This document shows positions 8,565 through 16,228 of a stretch of 64,000 nt of DNA, one piece after another. Numbering within the stretch: position 1 is the stretch's first letter; each line of letters opens with the position of its first letter. The DNA lies in contig NZ_CP010951.1 in assembly GCF_001580455.1 (NCBI RefSeq), positions 930,001 through 994,000 on the forward strand, in the 5' to 3' direction. A program made the translations under genes and the position numbers. The notes beneath the pieces are model-generated. The model did not search any database and had not been told where the DNA came from. It saw only the letters and a program-made list of their open reading frames with translations. Source of the stretch: Ramlibacter tataouinensis. Its GTDB lineage: Bacteria > Pseudomonadota > Gammaproteobacteria > Burkholderiales > Burkholderiaceae_C.

Positions 8565-9359
8565 TCAGGGTACGTGGTGGGTCAGGACCAGTGCGGCTTC
8601 CAAGGTGAACTGCTCACCCAGCAGTTTGTCGGCCAGTTGACCGGCATCGAGCAGCACGAACTGTTCGACCTCGCCATCCTGGTTGCACGGTGTGACACCC
8701 CATGGCAGCACGCAGTCGAACCAGTCGATGTGCTCGATCACGTAGCCCCCCTCGATGTCGCCGCTGGGCCGGCGCGTGGGAATGCGGCCGCGCCAGCGCA
8801 GGCCTTGCAGTTGGGACAAGTCCAGCCCGGCCTCCTCGCGCGTTTCACGCGCCAGCGCCGTCTCCAGCGACTCGCCGGCCGGCACCATGCCGCCCATCAG
8901 CGTGTCCCACAGGCCCGGATCGTTCGCCTTGGCGAGCGAGCGTTGCTGCACCCAGTGACGGCCGTCCGGGGACAGGGCCGCCAGGTGGACCGCGAAGGTC
9001 GTGATGCCGAGCGGCCGCACCACCGCACGCTCGACTGTGCCAACCGCGCAACCTGCCTCGTCGGTCACGGCGAGTTGTTCGTCGCGCCACACATGGGCCA
9101 GCCCGGCGTCGCGCATGAGGTGGGCCAGCCGGCTCAGCGAGCCGGTCACATCGCCTTGTAGTTCCCAGCCGGACTCGTCCCCTCGCATGGTGCCTTTCAC
9201 CAAGCCAGGGGGCGGCGCCAGCCGCGCGAAGAAATCCGGCTCGACCGATCCGATGCGCGCGCCGGCGCACCACAAGGACTGGCGCGGCGTGCGCGGAGGC
9301 TGGTCGGCGCGCGCTCGCTGTCGCGCGACCCAACTTGCCTCCAGCGCGAGTCCGCTCAC
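8565..9359 (-). CDS. NUDIX hydrolase with N-terminal DUF4743-like domain
   Basis: A 264-residue protein. The NUDIX box is complete at about residues 152-175: GMVPAGE, seven residues, then RETREEAGL, fitting the GX5EX7REUXEEXGU pattern for Mg-dependent hydrolysis of nucleoside diphosphate-linked substrates. The first ~110 residues resemble the DUF4743 domain found before NUDIX in Nudt20-type proteins. The start is GTG at 9359, which overlaps the stop of the upstream quinone oxidoreductase gene (GTGA), implying coupled translation. The reading frame continues open far upstream inside that gene, but that part is a shadow. The substrate is not predictable. Confidence 0.88.
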   Translation of the reverse strand: MSGLALEASWVARQRARADQPPRTPRQSLWCAGARIGSVEPDFFARLAPPPGLVKGTMRGDESGWELQGDVTGSLSRLAHLMRDAGLAHVWRDEQLAVTDEAGCAVGTVERAVVRPLGITTFAVHLAALSPDGRHWVQQRSLAKANDPGLWDTLMGGMVPAGESLETALARETREEAGLDLSQLQGLRWRGRIPTRRPSGDIEGGYVIEHIDWFDCVLPWGVTPCNQDGEVEQFVLLDAGQLADKLLGEQFTLEAALVLTHHVP

Positions 9360-10336
9360 AAGGTCAGGATGGTGGAGCCGGTGGTCTTGCGCGCCTCGAG
9401 GTCGCGGTGCGCCTGCTGCACCTGGTCGAGGGGATAGCGCTGGGCGATGTGGATCTTGACCTTGCCGCTGGTCACCGCCTCGAACAGGTCGTCGGCCATG
9501 GCCTGCAAGGTCTCGCGGACGGCGATGTGGGAGAACAGGGTCTGGCGCGTCACGAAGAGGGACCCCTTGGGCCCCAGGATGGCGGGAGAGAACGGCGGCA
9601 CCGGCCCGCTCGAATTGCCGAAGCTCACCATGATGCCCAGCGGACGAAGGCAGTCGAGCGACTTGTCCCAGGTGTCCTTGCCGACCGAGTCGTACACCAC
9701 CTTGACGCCCTTGCCGCCGCTGATCTCCTTCACGCGCGCGAGGAAGTCTTCCTTGCTGTAGTTGATCGCGTGCGCCGCGCCGTTGGCCTTGGCCAGCGCG
9801 CACTTTTCTTCGCTGCCCGCGGTGCCGATCACCTCGTAGCCGAGGGCCTTCGCCCACTGGCAGGCGATCAGCCCGACGCCGCCGGCGGCCGCGTGAAAGA
9901 GGATCTGGTCGCCGCGCTGCAACTGGCCCATCGATGAACGCTTGAGCAGGTACTGCGCCGTGAGGCCCTTGAGCATCATCGCCGCGGCCGTGTCGAAATC
10001 GATCGCATCGGGCAGCTTGACCACGTGCTTGGCCGGCATCACGCGGACGTCGGCGTAGGAGCCGGGCGTGTTGCTGGCATACGCGGCGCGGTCACCCGCC
10101 TTGAGGAAGCTCACGCCCTCGCCCACGGCCTCCACGATGCCCGCGCCTTCGCCGCCGATGGTCGCCGGCAGCGGCAAGGGATAGAGGCCCGTGCGGTGGT
10201 AGACGTCGATGAAGTTCAGGCCCACGGCCTGGTGGCGGATGCGGATCTCGCCGGGGCCGGGCTCGCCGACCTTGACGTCGACGATCTTGAGCTGCTCGGG
10301 TCCGCCGGTCTGTTCGACCACTACTGCGCGTGTCAT
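9356..10336 (-). CDS. qor: NADPH:quinone oxidoreductase (zeta-crystallin type)
   Basis: Cytosolic MDR-superfamily reductase, 326 residues, expected to reduce quinones by one electron with NADPH. It begins MTRAVVVEQTGGPEQLK, shows the GEIRIRHQAVGLNFIDVYHRTG region typical of Qor, and the nucleotide-binding AAAGGVGLIACQWAKALG motif. No structural or catalytic zinc cysteines are seen, as expected for this subgroup. The ATG at 10336 gives standard length. The stop overlaps the GTG of the NUDIX gene, so the pair is an operon. The upstream DMT transporter gene is divergent, with an 83-base gap. Confidence 0.95.
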   Translation of the reverse strand: MTRAVVVEQTGGPEQLKIVDVKVGEPGPGEIRIRHQAVGLNFIDVYHRTGLYPLPLPATIGGEGAGIVEAVGEGVSFLKAGDRAAYASNTPGSYADVRVMPAKHVVKLPDAIDFDTAAAMMLKGLTAQYLLKRSSMGQLQRGDQILFHAAAGGVGLIACQWAKALGYEVIGTAGSEEKCALAKANGAAHAINYSKEDFLARVKEISGGKGVKVVYDSVGKDTWDKSLDCLRPLGIMVSFGNSSGPVPPFSPAILGPKGSLFVTRQTLFSHIAVRETLQAMADDLFEAVTSGKVKIHIAQRYPLDQVQQAHRDLEARKTTGSTILTL

Positions 10337-10419
10337 GTCGATGTCCTTGGGTTGTCCTGTGCGAATCACTGATCCTGCCACGAAACCGCCGGGAGGCGGG
10401 TAGAGTCGCGGGCTTGCCC

Positions 10420-11319
10420 ATGGACCAACGACTGACATTCCGCACCGCCGCGCTCCTGATCCTGCCTCCGCTGCTATGGGCAGGCAACGCGGTCACCGGC
10501 CGGATGCTCAATGGCGTGGTGCCGCCCGTCACGCTGAACCTGCTGCGCTGGGCGCTGGCCTTCGTGCTGCTGCTGCCGCTGGCGGGCTGGGTGCTGCGGC
10601 CGGGCAGCGGGCTGTGGAAGCACTGGAAGCGCTATTCCGTCCTCGGCCTGCTCGGGGTGGGCTGCTACAACGCCTTGCAGTACCTCGCGCTGAAGACCTC
10701 CACGCCGGTCAACGTGACGCTGGTGGCGGCCAGTTCGCCGGTGTGGATGATCGGCGTGGGCGCCCTGTTCTTCGGCGTGCGCATCACGCGGCGCCAGGTG
10801 CTGGGCGCCATCCTGTCGATCGCCGGCGTGCTGGTGGTGCTCGGCCGCGGCGACCTGGATTCGCTGATGCAGGTGCGCCTGGTGCCGGGGGACTTCTACG
10901 TGCTGCTCGCCACCGCCGCCTGGGCCGTGTACAGCTGGCTGCTGGTGCGCCCGGGCGATCCGCCGGCGATCCGGACCGACTGGGCGGCCTTCCTGATGGC
11001 GCAGCTGGTGCCTGGCCTGGCCTGGTCCACGCTTTTCGCGGCCGGCGAATGGGCCGGCGGCGACACGCACATCGCATGGAGCTGGCCGCTGGCGGGCGCC
11101 CTCGCCTACGTGGCCATCGGCCCCGCCATCCTGGCCTACCGCAGCTGGGGCCTGGGCGTGCAGCGGGTAGGGCCCACCATTGCCGGCTTCTTCGCCAACC
11201 TGACGCCGCTGTTCGCGGCGCTGCTGTCGGCCGCCTTCCTGGGCGAGGCGCCGCAGCCGTATCACGCGCTCGCTTTCGCCCTGATCGTTGGCGGGATCCT
11301 CGTCTCGTCGAAGCGCTGA
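10420..11319 (+). CDS. DMT (EamA) family transporter
   Basis: A 299-residue inner-membrane protein with about ten predicted helices in two EamA repeats, typical of drug/metabolite exporters such as RhaT/YdcZ relatives. Characteristic stretches are PPLLWAGNAVTGRM at the start, NALQYLALKTSTPVNVTLV in the first repeat and GPAILAYRSWGLGVQRVGP in the second. Substrate unknown. The ATG at 10420 fits the first helix. It ends three bases before the stop of the convergent SDR gene. Confidence 0.9.
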   Translation: MDQRLTFRTAALLILPPLLWAGNAVTGRMLNGVVPPVTLNLLRWALAFVLLLPLAGWVLRPGSGLWKHWKRYSVLGLLGVGCYNALQYLALKTSTPVNVTLVAASSPVWMIGVGALFFGVRITRRQVLGAILSIAGVLVVLGRGDLDSLMQVRLVPGDFYVLLATAAWAVYSWLLVRPGDPPAIRTDWAAFLMAQLVPGLAWSTLFAAGEWAGGDTHIAWSWPLAGALAYVAIGPAILAYRSWGLGVQRVGPTIAGFFANLTPLFAALLSAAFLGEAPQPYHALAFALIVGGILVSSKR

Positions 11320-11322
11320 ACC

Positions 11323-12120
11323 TTAGTAAGTCCCCGGATAAGCGCCACCGTCCGTGAGCACGTTCTGCCCGGTGATATAGCCCGCCTGCTGGCTGCACAG
11401 GAAGGCGCAGGTGGCGCCGAACTCCGCCGGCGTGCCGAAGCGCTTCGCGGGAATCGTCTGGCGGCGCGCCGCCATCACTTCCTCCAGCGGCTTGCCGGAC
11501 TTTTGCGAGGCCCCGATCATCGTGCCGCGCAGGCGATCGGTGTCGTAGGCACCGGGCAGCAGGTTGTTGATTGTGACATTGGCCGACGCCAGCTTGCTGC
11601 TGCGAGCGAGCCCCGCGACGAATCCGGTCAAGCCGCTGCGCGCGCCGTTGGACAGGCCCAGGATGTCGATCGGCGCCTTCACCGCGCTCGAAGTGATGTT
11701 GACGATGCGCCCGAAGCCGCGCGCCGCCATGCCGTCGACCGTGGCCTTGATCAATTCGATCGGGGTCAGCATGTTGGCGTCCACGGCCCGGATCCAGGCC
11801 TCGCGATCCCAGTCGCGAAAGTCACCCGGCGGCGGCCCGCCGGCGTTGGTGACCACGATGTCCCAGTCGCGGCGGAGGGCGAACACCTGCTCGCGCCCGT
11901 GCGCCGTGGTGATGTCGGCGGCCACGTGCTGGACGGCCGCCGGCGCCGGCCGCGCGGGATCGGCCATCAGCTGGCGCGCCGCGGCCTCCAGCGCTTCGGC
12001 GCCGCGCGCGACGACGACAACGTTAACTCCTTCACGCAACAGGGCTTCGGCGCATCCAAAACCCAGTCCTTTGCTCGCGCCGCACACCAGCGCCCATTTA
12101 CCTGCAATACCCAAATCCAT
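11323..12120 (-). CDS. SDR family oxidoreductase with atypical active site
   Basis: A 265-residue Rossmann-fold protein of the short-chain dehydrogenase/reductase superfamily. The cofactor motif is G14-A-S-K-G-L-G20 and NAG is present in VVTNAGGPPPG. The catalytic serine region NITSSAV is intact. The usual YxxxK is replaced: the aligned stretch reads LSNGARSGLTGF, so Tyr becomes Ser and Lys becomes Arg. Some SDRs annotated as 3-oxoacyl-ACP reductases share this LSNGAR version, so it is probably a real subfamily, but classical catalysis is doubtful. The C-terminus (YITGQNVLTDGGAYPGTY) is typical. It is divergent from the exported protein gene at 12161. Confidence 0.88.
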   Translation of the reverse strand: MDLGIAGKWALVCGASKGLGFGCAEALLREGVNVVVVARGAEALEAAARQLMADPARPAPAAVQHVAADITTAHGREQVFALRRDWDIVVTNAGGPPPGDFRDWDREAWIRAVDANMLTPIELIKATVDGMAARGFGRIVNITSSAVKAPIDILGLSNGARSGLTGFVAGLARSSKLASANVTINNLLPGAYDTDRLRGTMIGASQKSGKPLEEVMAARRQTIPAKRFGTPAEFGATCAFLCSQQAGYITGQNVLTDGGAYPGTY

Positions 12121-12160
12121 AATAATCAGCCCTTCTTAAAGCTGAGCCAATACTAATAAC

Positions 12161-12823
12161 ATGACAGTAGCGATGCGCACATCATCGGCGATTTTCCTCG
12201 CCTGCTGCCTCGCGACCTCGGCCCACGCGCAAGGTTTCAAGTTCTCCAATCCGTCCCGCGACGAGCAGGCAGCGGCCGCCGCCAACTCGCGCAAGGACGC
12301 CCTCATCGCCGAGCAGCTGGCGACGCCCTGCCGCGAGCGCATCAAGAACCGCAAGATCGTGGTGCTGGTGGCCGAAGAAAACAACGGCGCGCTCAGCTCG
12401 GCCCAGGGCAACTTTGGCCGCCACGTCGAGGCGATCAACCAGCGCCTGCAGGCCGTCGGCCTGAAGACCTACTCGGCCGAACAGATCCGGCGGCAGGTCG
12501 CGCAGGAAGAAGTCGACGCCTATTTCAAGAACGATCCGGACCGCGCCCTGAGCGCGTCCAAACGGCTGGCGGCGCAGTACGTCCTCAAGGGCGTGATCGC
12601 CACCGAGGCGGCCTACAAGCCGATGGTCAACGTCAACCAGGTCAGCGTGAACATGGATTTCACCCTCACCGACGCCGCGGGCCGTCCGATCTCCACCGCA
12701 AAAACGACCAACGCCAGTTACGCCGGCGCCGACGTCGCCGGCATGGCGCTGCAGCTGATCGAGGAACGCGCCGGTGAGGTGGTTGCCCAGTTGTACAGCG
12801 ACCATTGCCGCAGTGCCCGCTGA
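12161..12823 (+). CDS. Exported protein of unknown function, first gene of the CsgG-like/kinase set
   Basis: A 220-residue protein (216 from the second ATG at 12173). The N-terminus is a signal peptide ending SAHA-QG, so it should be periplasmic or outer-membrane associated. The mature part begins FKFSNPSRDEQ. It contains KIVVLVAEENNGALSS, an expected beta-strand, and 'LAAQYVLKGVI' followed by 'FTLTDAAGRPISTAK', a pattern reminiscent by eye of periplasmic domains in CsgG/TolB-N/FlgT-like proteins. I do not recognise a named family. It lies 31 bases before the CsgG-like gene. That protein also has an F-x-N-P-S motif right after its signal peptide (TFGNPSPN). Neither start has a strong ribosome binding site. 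Confidence 0.75.
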   Translation: MTVAMRTSSAIFLACCLATSAHAQGFKFSNPSRDEQAAAAANSRKDALIAEQLATPCRERIKNRKIVVLVAEENNGALSSAQGNFGRHVEAINQRLQAVGLKTYSAEQIRRQVAQEEVDAYFKNDPDRALSASKRLAAQYVLKGVIATEAAYKPMVNVNQVSVNMDFTLTDAAGRPISTAKTTNASYAGADVAGMALQLIEERAGEVVAQLYSDHCRSAR

Positions 12824-12854
12824 AGAACAGGTTTCAAAGAGGAGTGAGAAGAGC

Positions 12855-13667
12855 ATGAACAACAGGATCCTTCGCGTCACCGCGGCCATGGCCGCCATCA
12901 CCTTCGCCGGCTGTGGCGCCGCGCTCGCGCAGCCCACCTTCGGCAACCCGTCCCCCAATGCGGCCAGCTCCACCTCGCAGAAGGCCAATGCCGCGGCGGA
13001 CCAGGCCGCCTACCAGGAAGTGGCCTACACCAACAAGGGCAAGGCCGGCCCCGCCCTGGTGGTGATCCCGGGCGAGATCAAGAGCGCCAGCGCCGACTTC
13101 CTGCAGAAGTTCGGCCCCAACAACATCGCCGACTTCGGCGAACTGGAGCTCTCGCAGGCCAACTTCCAGGTGCTGGAGCGCTCCAACCTCGGGCCGCTGC
13201 TGGGCGAGATCTCGCTGGCCTACAACCTGGGCGATCCCGCCGCCGCGCGCAAGACCATGCAGGTGGGCAAGCTCAAGACCACCAAGTGGGTGGTGAAGTT
13301 CGACATCCTCAAGGCCGAACAGATCGCGGAGAACAAGTCCGGATTCGATGGCGGCGCCGTGGGCGGCGTCATCTCCACCCTGGGGGGCTGGAGCCGCAAC
13401 GCCTGGGCGGCGGGCCAGGTCGCCGGCTCGGTGCAGACCAAGGAAAGCACCGGCGTCTGGCTGATCGGCATGCGCTACAAGATCATGGACGCGACCACCA
13501 CCGAGCAGGTGGCGCAGGGCTACAAGGAACTGAAGATGGAAGTCGGCGCCAACGCCACCAGCGTGATGGGCGTGTCGCAGTCGGCCAAGGGTGGCGTCGG
13601 CCTGGACACCATGGTGCAGCGCCTGGTGCAGACCAGCGTCTGGGAAATCGACAACAAGTACAAGTGA
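12855..13667 (+). CDS. CsgG/HfaB-like exported protein
   Basis: A 270-residue exported protein. The N-terminus carries a signal sequence with a possible lipobox (FAGC, Cys20), although cleavage after the later ALA is also possible. The rest resembles the CsgG/HfaB curli-secretion family: VVIPGEIKSASADF early, FGELELSQANFQVLERSNLGPLLGE, then a Gly/Ser-rich stretch 'GGAVGGVISTLGGWSRNAW' where CsgG has its membrane-spanning hairpins, and DNKYK at the end. CsgG forms nonameric outer-membrane pores for curli subunits, but no curli subunit gene is visible here. It sits between an exported protein gene (31 bases) and a Ser/Thr kinase gene (26 bases), an evident operon. Family assignment is by eye. 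Confidence 0.75.
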   Translation: MNNRILRVTAAMAAITFAGCGAALAQPTFGNPSPNAASSTSQKANAAADQAAYQEVAYTNKGKAGPALVVIPGEIKSASADFLQKFGPNNIADFGELELSQANFQVLERSNLGPLLGEISLAYNLGDPAAARKTMQVGKLKTTKWVVKFDILKAEQIAENKSGFDGGAVGGVISTLGGWSRNAWAAGQVAGSVQTKESTGVWLIGMRYKIMDATTTEQVAQGYKELKMEVGANATSVMGVSQSAKGGVGLDTMVQRLVQTSVWEIDNKYK

Positions 13668-13693
13668 TCGCGGGTGTGCAGGAACACTTCGCG

Positions 13694-15958
13694 ATGAAAC
13701 GGCTCGGCAAGTACCAGATCCGGCGCGTCCTGGGCAAGGGCGCGATGGGCATCGTCTACGAGGGCTTCGATCCGGTGATCGAGCGCACGGTGGCGATCAA
13801 GACCATCCTGCCCTCTCAGATCCAGGGCGGCGAATTCGCCGAGCTGATGGCCCGCTTCAAGCGCGAGGCGCAGGCCGCCGGCCGCCTGAACCACCAGGGC
13901 ATCGTCGCCATCTACGACTACGGCGAGGAGATCGCGCACGACGTGGGCGAGGACGACGCCACCATGTTGGCTTCGCCCACGCCCGCGCAGGCCGGCCAGC
14001 AGGTGGCCTACATCGCGATGGAGTTCGTCAAGGGCCGCGAGCTGCGCGACCTGTTCGCCAGCGGCGAGCGACTGCCCGTGGCCGACGTGGCGCGCATCAT
14101 GACCGAGGTCCTGGAGGCGCTGGACCACGCGCATGCACAGGGCGTGGTCCACCGCGACATCAAGCCGGCCAACCTGATCGTGCTGGACAACGGGCGCGTG
14201 AAGATCGCCGACTTCGGCATCGCGCGCCTGGAGGCCTCGGAGCTCACGCAGACCGGCGCCGTACTGGGCACGCCCTCCTACATGTCGCCCGAGCAGTTCA
14301 TGGGCCAGCCGCTGGACGGCCGCAGCGACCTGTTCTCCTGCGGCGTCATGCTGTACCAGCTGCTCACCGGCGAAAAGCCGTTCACCGGCGAGTCGACGAC
14401 CACCCTGATGTACAAGGTGCTGCGCGAAGACCCGGTGCCGCCCTCGCAACTCAACATGTCCTTGATGCCGGCGCTGGATGCCGTCATCCAGAAGGCGCTG
14501 GCCAAGAGCCCGAACCAGCGCTTCCAGAGCGGCAGCGAATTCGCTCAGGCCCTGCGCAGCGCCGTCGCCGGCCAGCCCGTGGCGCCGCAGCCGGCCGCGC
14601 CAGCCGCCCAGCCCGGAGCCGCCCTGCCGGCGGCCGGCCCCCAGCGTTCCACTGGCTTGTGGGTGGCCGTGGCGGCCTCGGTGGTTGCCGTGGGTGCGGG
14701 CGCCTTCCTCTTCCTCGGACGGACGTCCCAGGCGCCGGCGCCGGCAGCCGCTGCGCCGGCGGCGGCGCCTGCCGCGGCCCCCACCGCCCCGGCCACCGCC
14801 GAGGCCGCGGTGCCCGCCACCGAACCCGGCACCATGGTGATCAGCGCGCTGGGCGTGGTCGACCCGCGCGACGCGCGCTTCAAGGGCGACCTCGGCGCCG
14901 CGCAGCTCGAGGCCCGCAGCCAGGCCAAGCGCCAACTGGTGGAAAAGGCGCTGGCGCTGTACGTGGAGCGCGCCTCGCTCGAAAGCCACCAGGGCCTGAT
15001 CGAGCGCAAGCTGTTGTCCAACTCCGGCGCCTTCATTCGCAACGTGCTGCAGGAAGGCGCGGCCGACGCCGGCAAGGCCGGCTTCCTCGAAATGCCGACC
15101 CGCGCCGTCGTCAACGTGCGCGACCTGCAGAAGTCGCTCAACGAGCTCTCGCGCGAGGAGCGCATCGAGTTCATCCGCAACCAGGGCGACCCGCGCATTT
15201 CGATCCGCATCGACATCGGCGCCGAAGGCGGCGCCGCGCTGGGCCGGGAGCGTTCGCAGCTGGCCGAGAACGTGGTCAAGGACCGCATCAAATCCTTCGG
15301 CTTCCGGGTCTGGGCGGCCGAGGGCGACAACCCCAACGGGGCGAACGCGCAGGCGGCCGACTTTGCGATCCGGGGCGAGGTCAAGCTCAAGCAGCTGTCG
15401 GCCAGGCTGCCGGCGTCGGGACTCACCATCACCAAGACCACCCTCACCTCCTGGACCCTGAAGGCGGTCGATACGGCGAGCGGCGAGGAGGTGTACCTGA
15501 GCACGCGGCTGCCGGCCGGCCAGAGCTGGAGTTCGGAAGACCAGGCGCTGGCCGAGATCGGCAGGCTGGTGGGCGACGAGTTCTCCAAGAACTTCTTCCT
15601 GTCGCACTTCAGCTTCCGTCCGCAGAATGCCATCCTCACCTTCACCGGCCTGCCCGAGGGCGGCGCCGCGCTGATGCTGCGCGAGCTGCGCGCCCTGCGC
15701 GCGGTGCTGGACGCGCAGCCGCTGGCCGAAGGCCGCTTCCGGGTGCAGCTGCCCCAGGGCAATGCGCCGGACGTCGTGCAGGAAGCGGTGCTGCGACCGC
15801 TCAATGCCAAGCTGGGCGCGACCTGCCTCACCGTCGCCGGCGCGGCGGGCGGCGAAGTGACCATTGCCCTGGCGGGCTCGTGCGCCAATGCGCAGATGCG
15901 CGCCAAGCTCGAGAGCGAAGTCCCGGCGGGCCTGCGCGCCGCGGCGAAGATGATCTAG
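13694..15958 (+). CDS. Transmembrane Ser/Thr protein kinase with periplasmic FlgT-like domain
   Basis: A 754-residue Hanks-type kinase. The kinase domain (about residues 5-275) is complete: GKGAMG loop at 14-19, K36 in VAIK, HRD at 153-155, DFG at 173-175, and a SPEQ motif. A Pro/Ala-rich linker leads to one transmembrane helix at about 321-341, followed by an Ala/Pro-rich stalk. The ~385-residue C-terminal part should be periplasmic. It starts VISALGVVDPRD and contains QLEARSQAKRQLVEKALALY, resembling FlgT/LPP20-type exported domains. It lacks PASTA repeats. The gene is third in an operon with a CsgG-like and another exported protein, suggesting it senses or regulates an envelope assembly. 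The TAG stop is the left border of a palindromic repeat. Confidence 0.88.
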   Translation: MKRLGKYQIRRVLGKGAMGIVYEGFDPVIERTVAIKTILPSQIQGGEFAELMARFKREAQAAGRLNHQGIVAIYDYGEEIAHDVGEDDATMLASPTPAQAGQQVAYIAMEFVKGRELRDLFASGERLPVADVARIMTEVLEALDHAHAQGVVHRDIKPANLIVLDNGRVKIADFGIARLEASELTQTGAVLGTPSYMSPEQFMGQPLDGRSDLFSCGVMLYQLLTGEKPFTGESTTTLMYKVLREDPVPPSQLNMSLMPALDAVIQKALAKSPNQRFQSGSEFAQALRSAVAGQPVAPQPAAPAAQPGAALPAAGPQRSTGLWVAVAASVVAVGAGAFLFLGRTSQAPAPAAAAPAAAPAAAPTAPATAEAAVPATEPGTMVISALGVVDPRDARFKGDLGAAQLEARSQAKRQLVEKALALYVERASLESHQGLIERKLLSNSGAFIRNVLQEGAADAGKAGFLEMPTRAVVNVRDLQKSLNELSREERIEFIRNQGDPRISIRIDIGAEGGAALGRERSQLAENVVKDRIKSFGFRVWAAEGDNPNGANAQAADFAIRGEVKLKQLSARLPASGLTITKTTLTSWTLKAVDTASGEEVYLSTRLPAGQSWSSEDQALAEIGRLVGDEFSKNFFLSHFSFRPQNAILTFTGLPEGGAALMLRELRALRAVLDAQPLAEGRFRVQLPQGNAPDVVQEAVLRPLNAKLGATCLTVAGAAGGEVTIALAGSCANAQMRAKLESEVPAGLRAAAKMI

Positions 15959-16222
15959 GGCCTGTTAACGCTATGGGAGGGCTCGCGTGACCCAGGAAAC
16001 GGGCGCCATCAAGGCGCAAAGCACAGCCGGGGTGGGGCCCCGGCGAGCATTTGCAACGCCGAGGGCGCCCGTTTCCTGGGTCACCCTTCGGGCCGGTGGC
16101 TGTCAGGCCGCAGGGCGTCGTTGCGACCTCGTTGTGTGCACGAGCACACGGCCTCGGCCGCGCCTAGCCCTGCAGCCTGACACCCACCGGCGCGGGCCCT
16201 CCCATAGCGTCAACAGGCCCTA
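15956..16222. repeat. MITE-like palindromic element, copy A
   Basis: A 267-base element between convergent genes. The outer ends, TAGGGCCTGTTAACGCTA at 15956 and its reverse complement ending at 16222, form inverted repeats of about 31 bases with two mismatches, flanked by TA. Inside are two hairpins: a perfect 21-base stem (15987-16007 with 16064-16084) and a 25-base stem with two mismatches (16092-16116 with 16167-16191), whose loop has a further small stem GTGTGC-ACGA-GCACAC (16134-16149). The whole could fold as a three-way junction. Copy B at 29444 is the reverse complement with about five differences. There is no coding capacity. It may also act as a two-way terminator here. Confidence 0.85.
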
Positions 16223-16228
16223 GTGGCT

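Noticed and set aside
9360..9857. NUDIX protein extended upstream as a fusion with more N-terminal sequence
   Set aside because: The extension lies entirely inside the qor gene in another frame. The GTG start at 9359 overlapping the qor stop explains the NUDIX protein.
12774..12854. Earlier start for the CsgG-like gene
   Set aside because: It overlaps the preceding gene and adds residues ahead of a clear signal sequence. ATG 12855 fits better.
13520..15607. Antisense open frame of 695 codons over the kinase gene
   Set aside because: The kinase has all motifs; this frame has none and is His/Arg/Gln rich as shadows are.
16000..16222. Peptide phrase GPVNAMGGLA/GPVDAMGG read in several frames as a possible shared protein domain
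   Set aside because: It is the translation of the outer ends of the repeat family, not a conserved protein motif.
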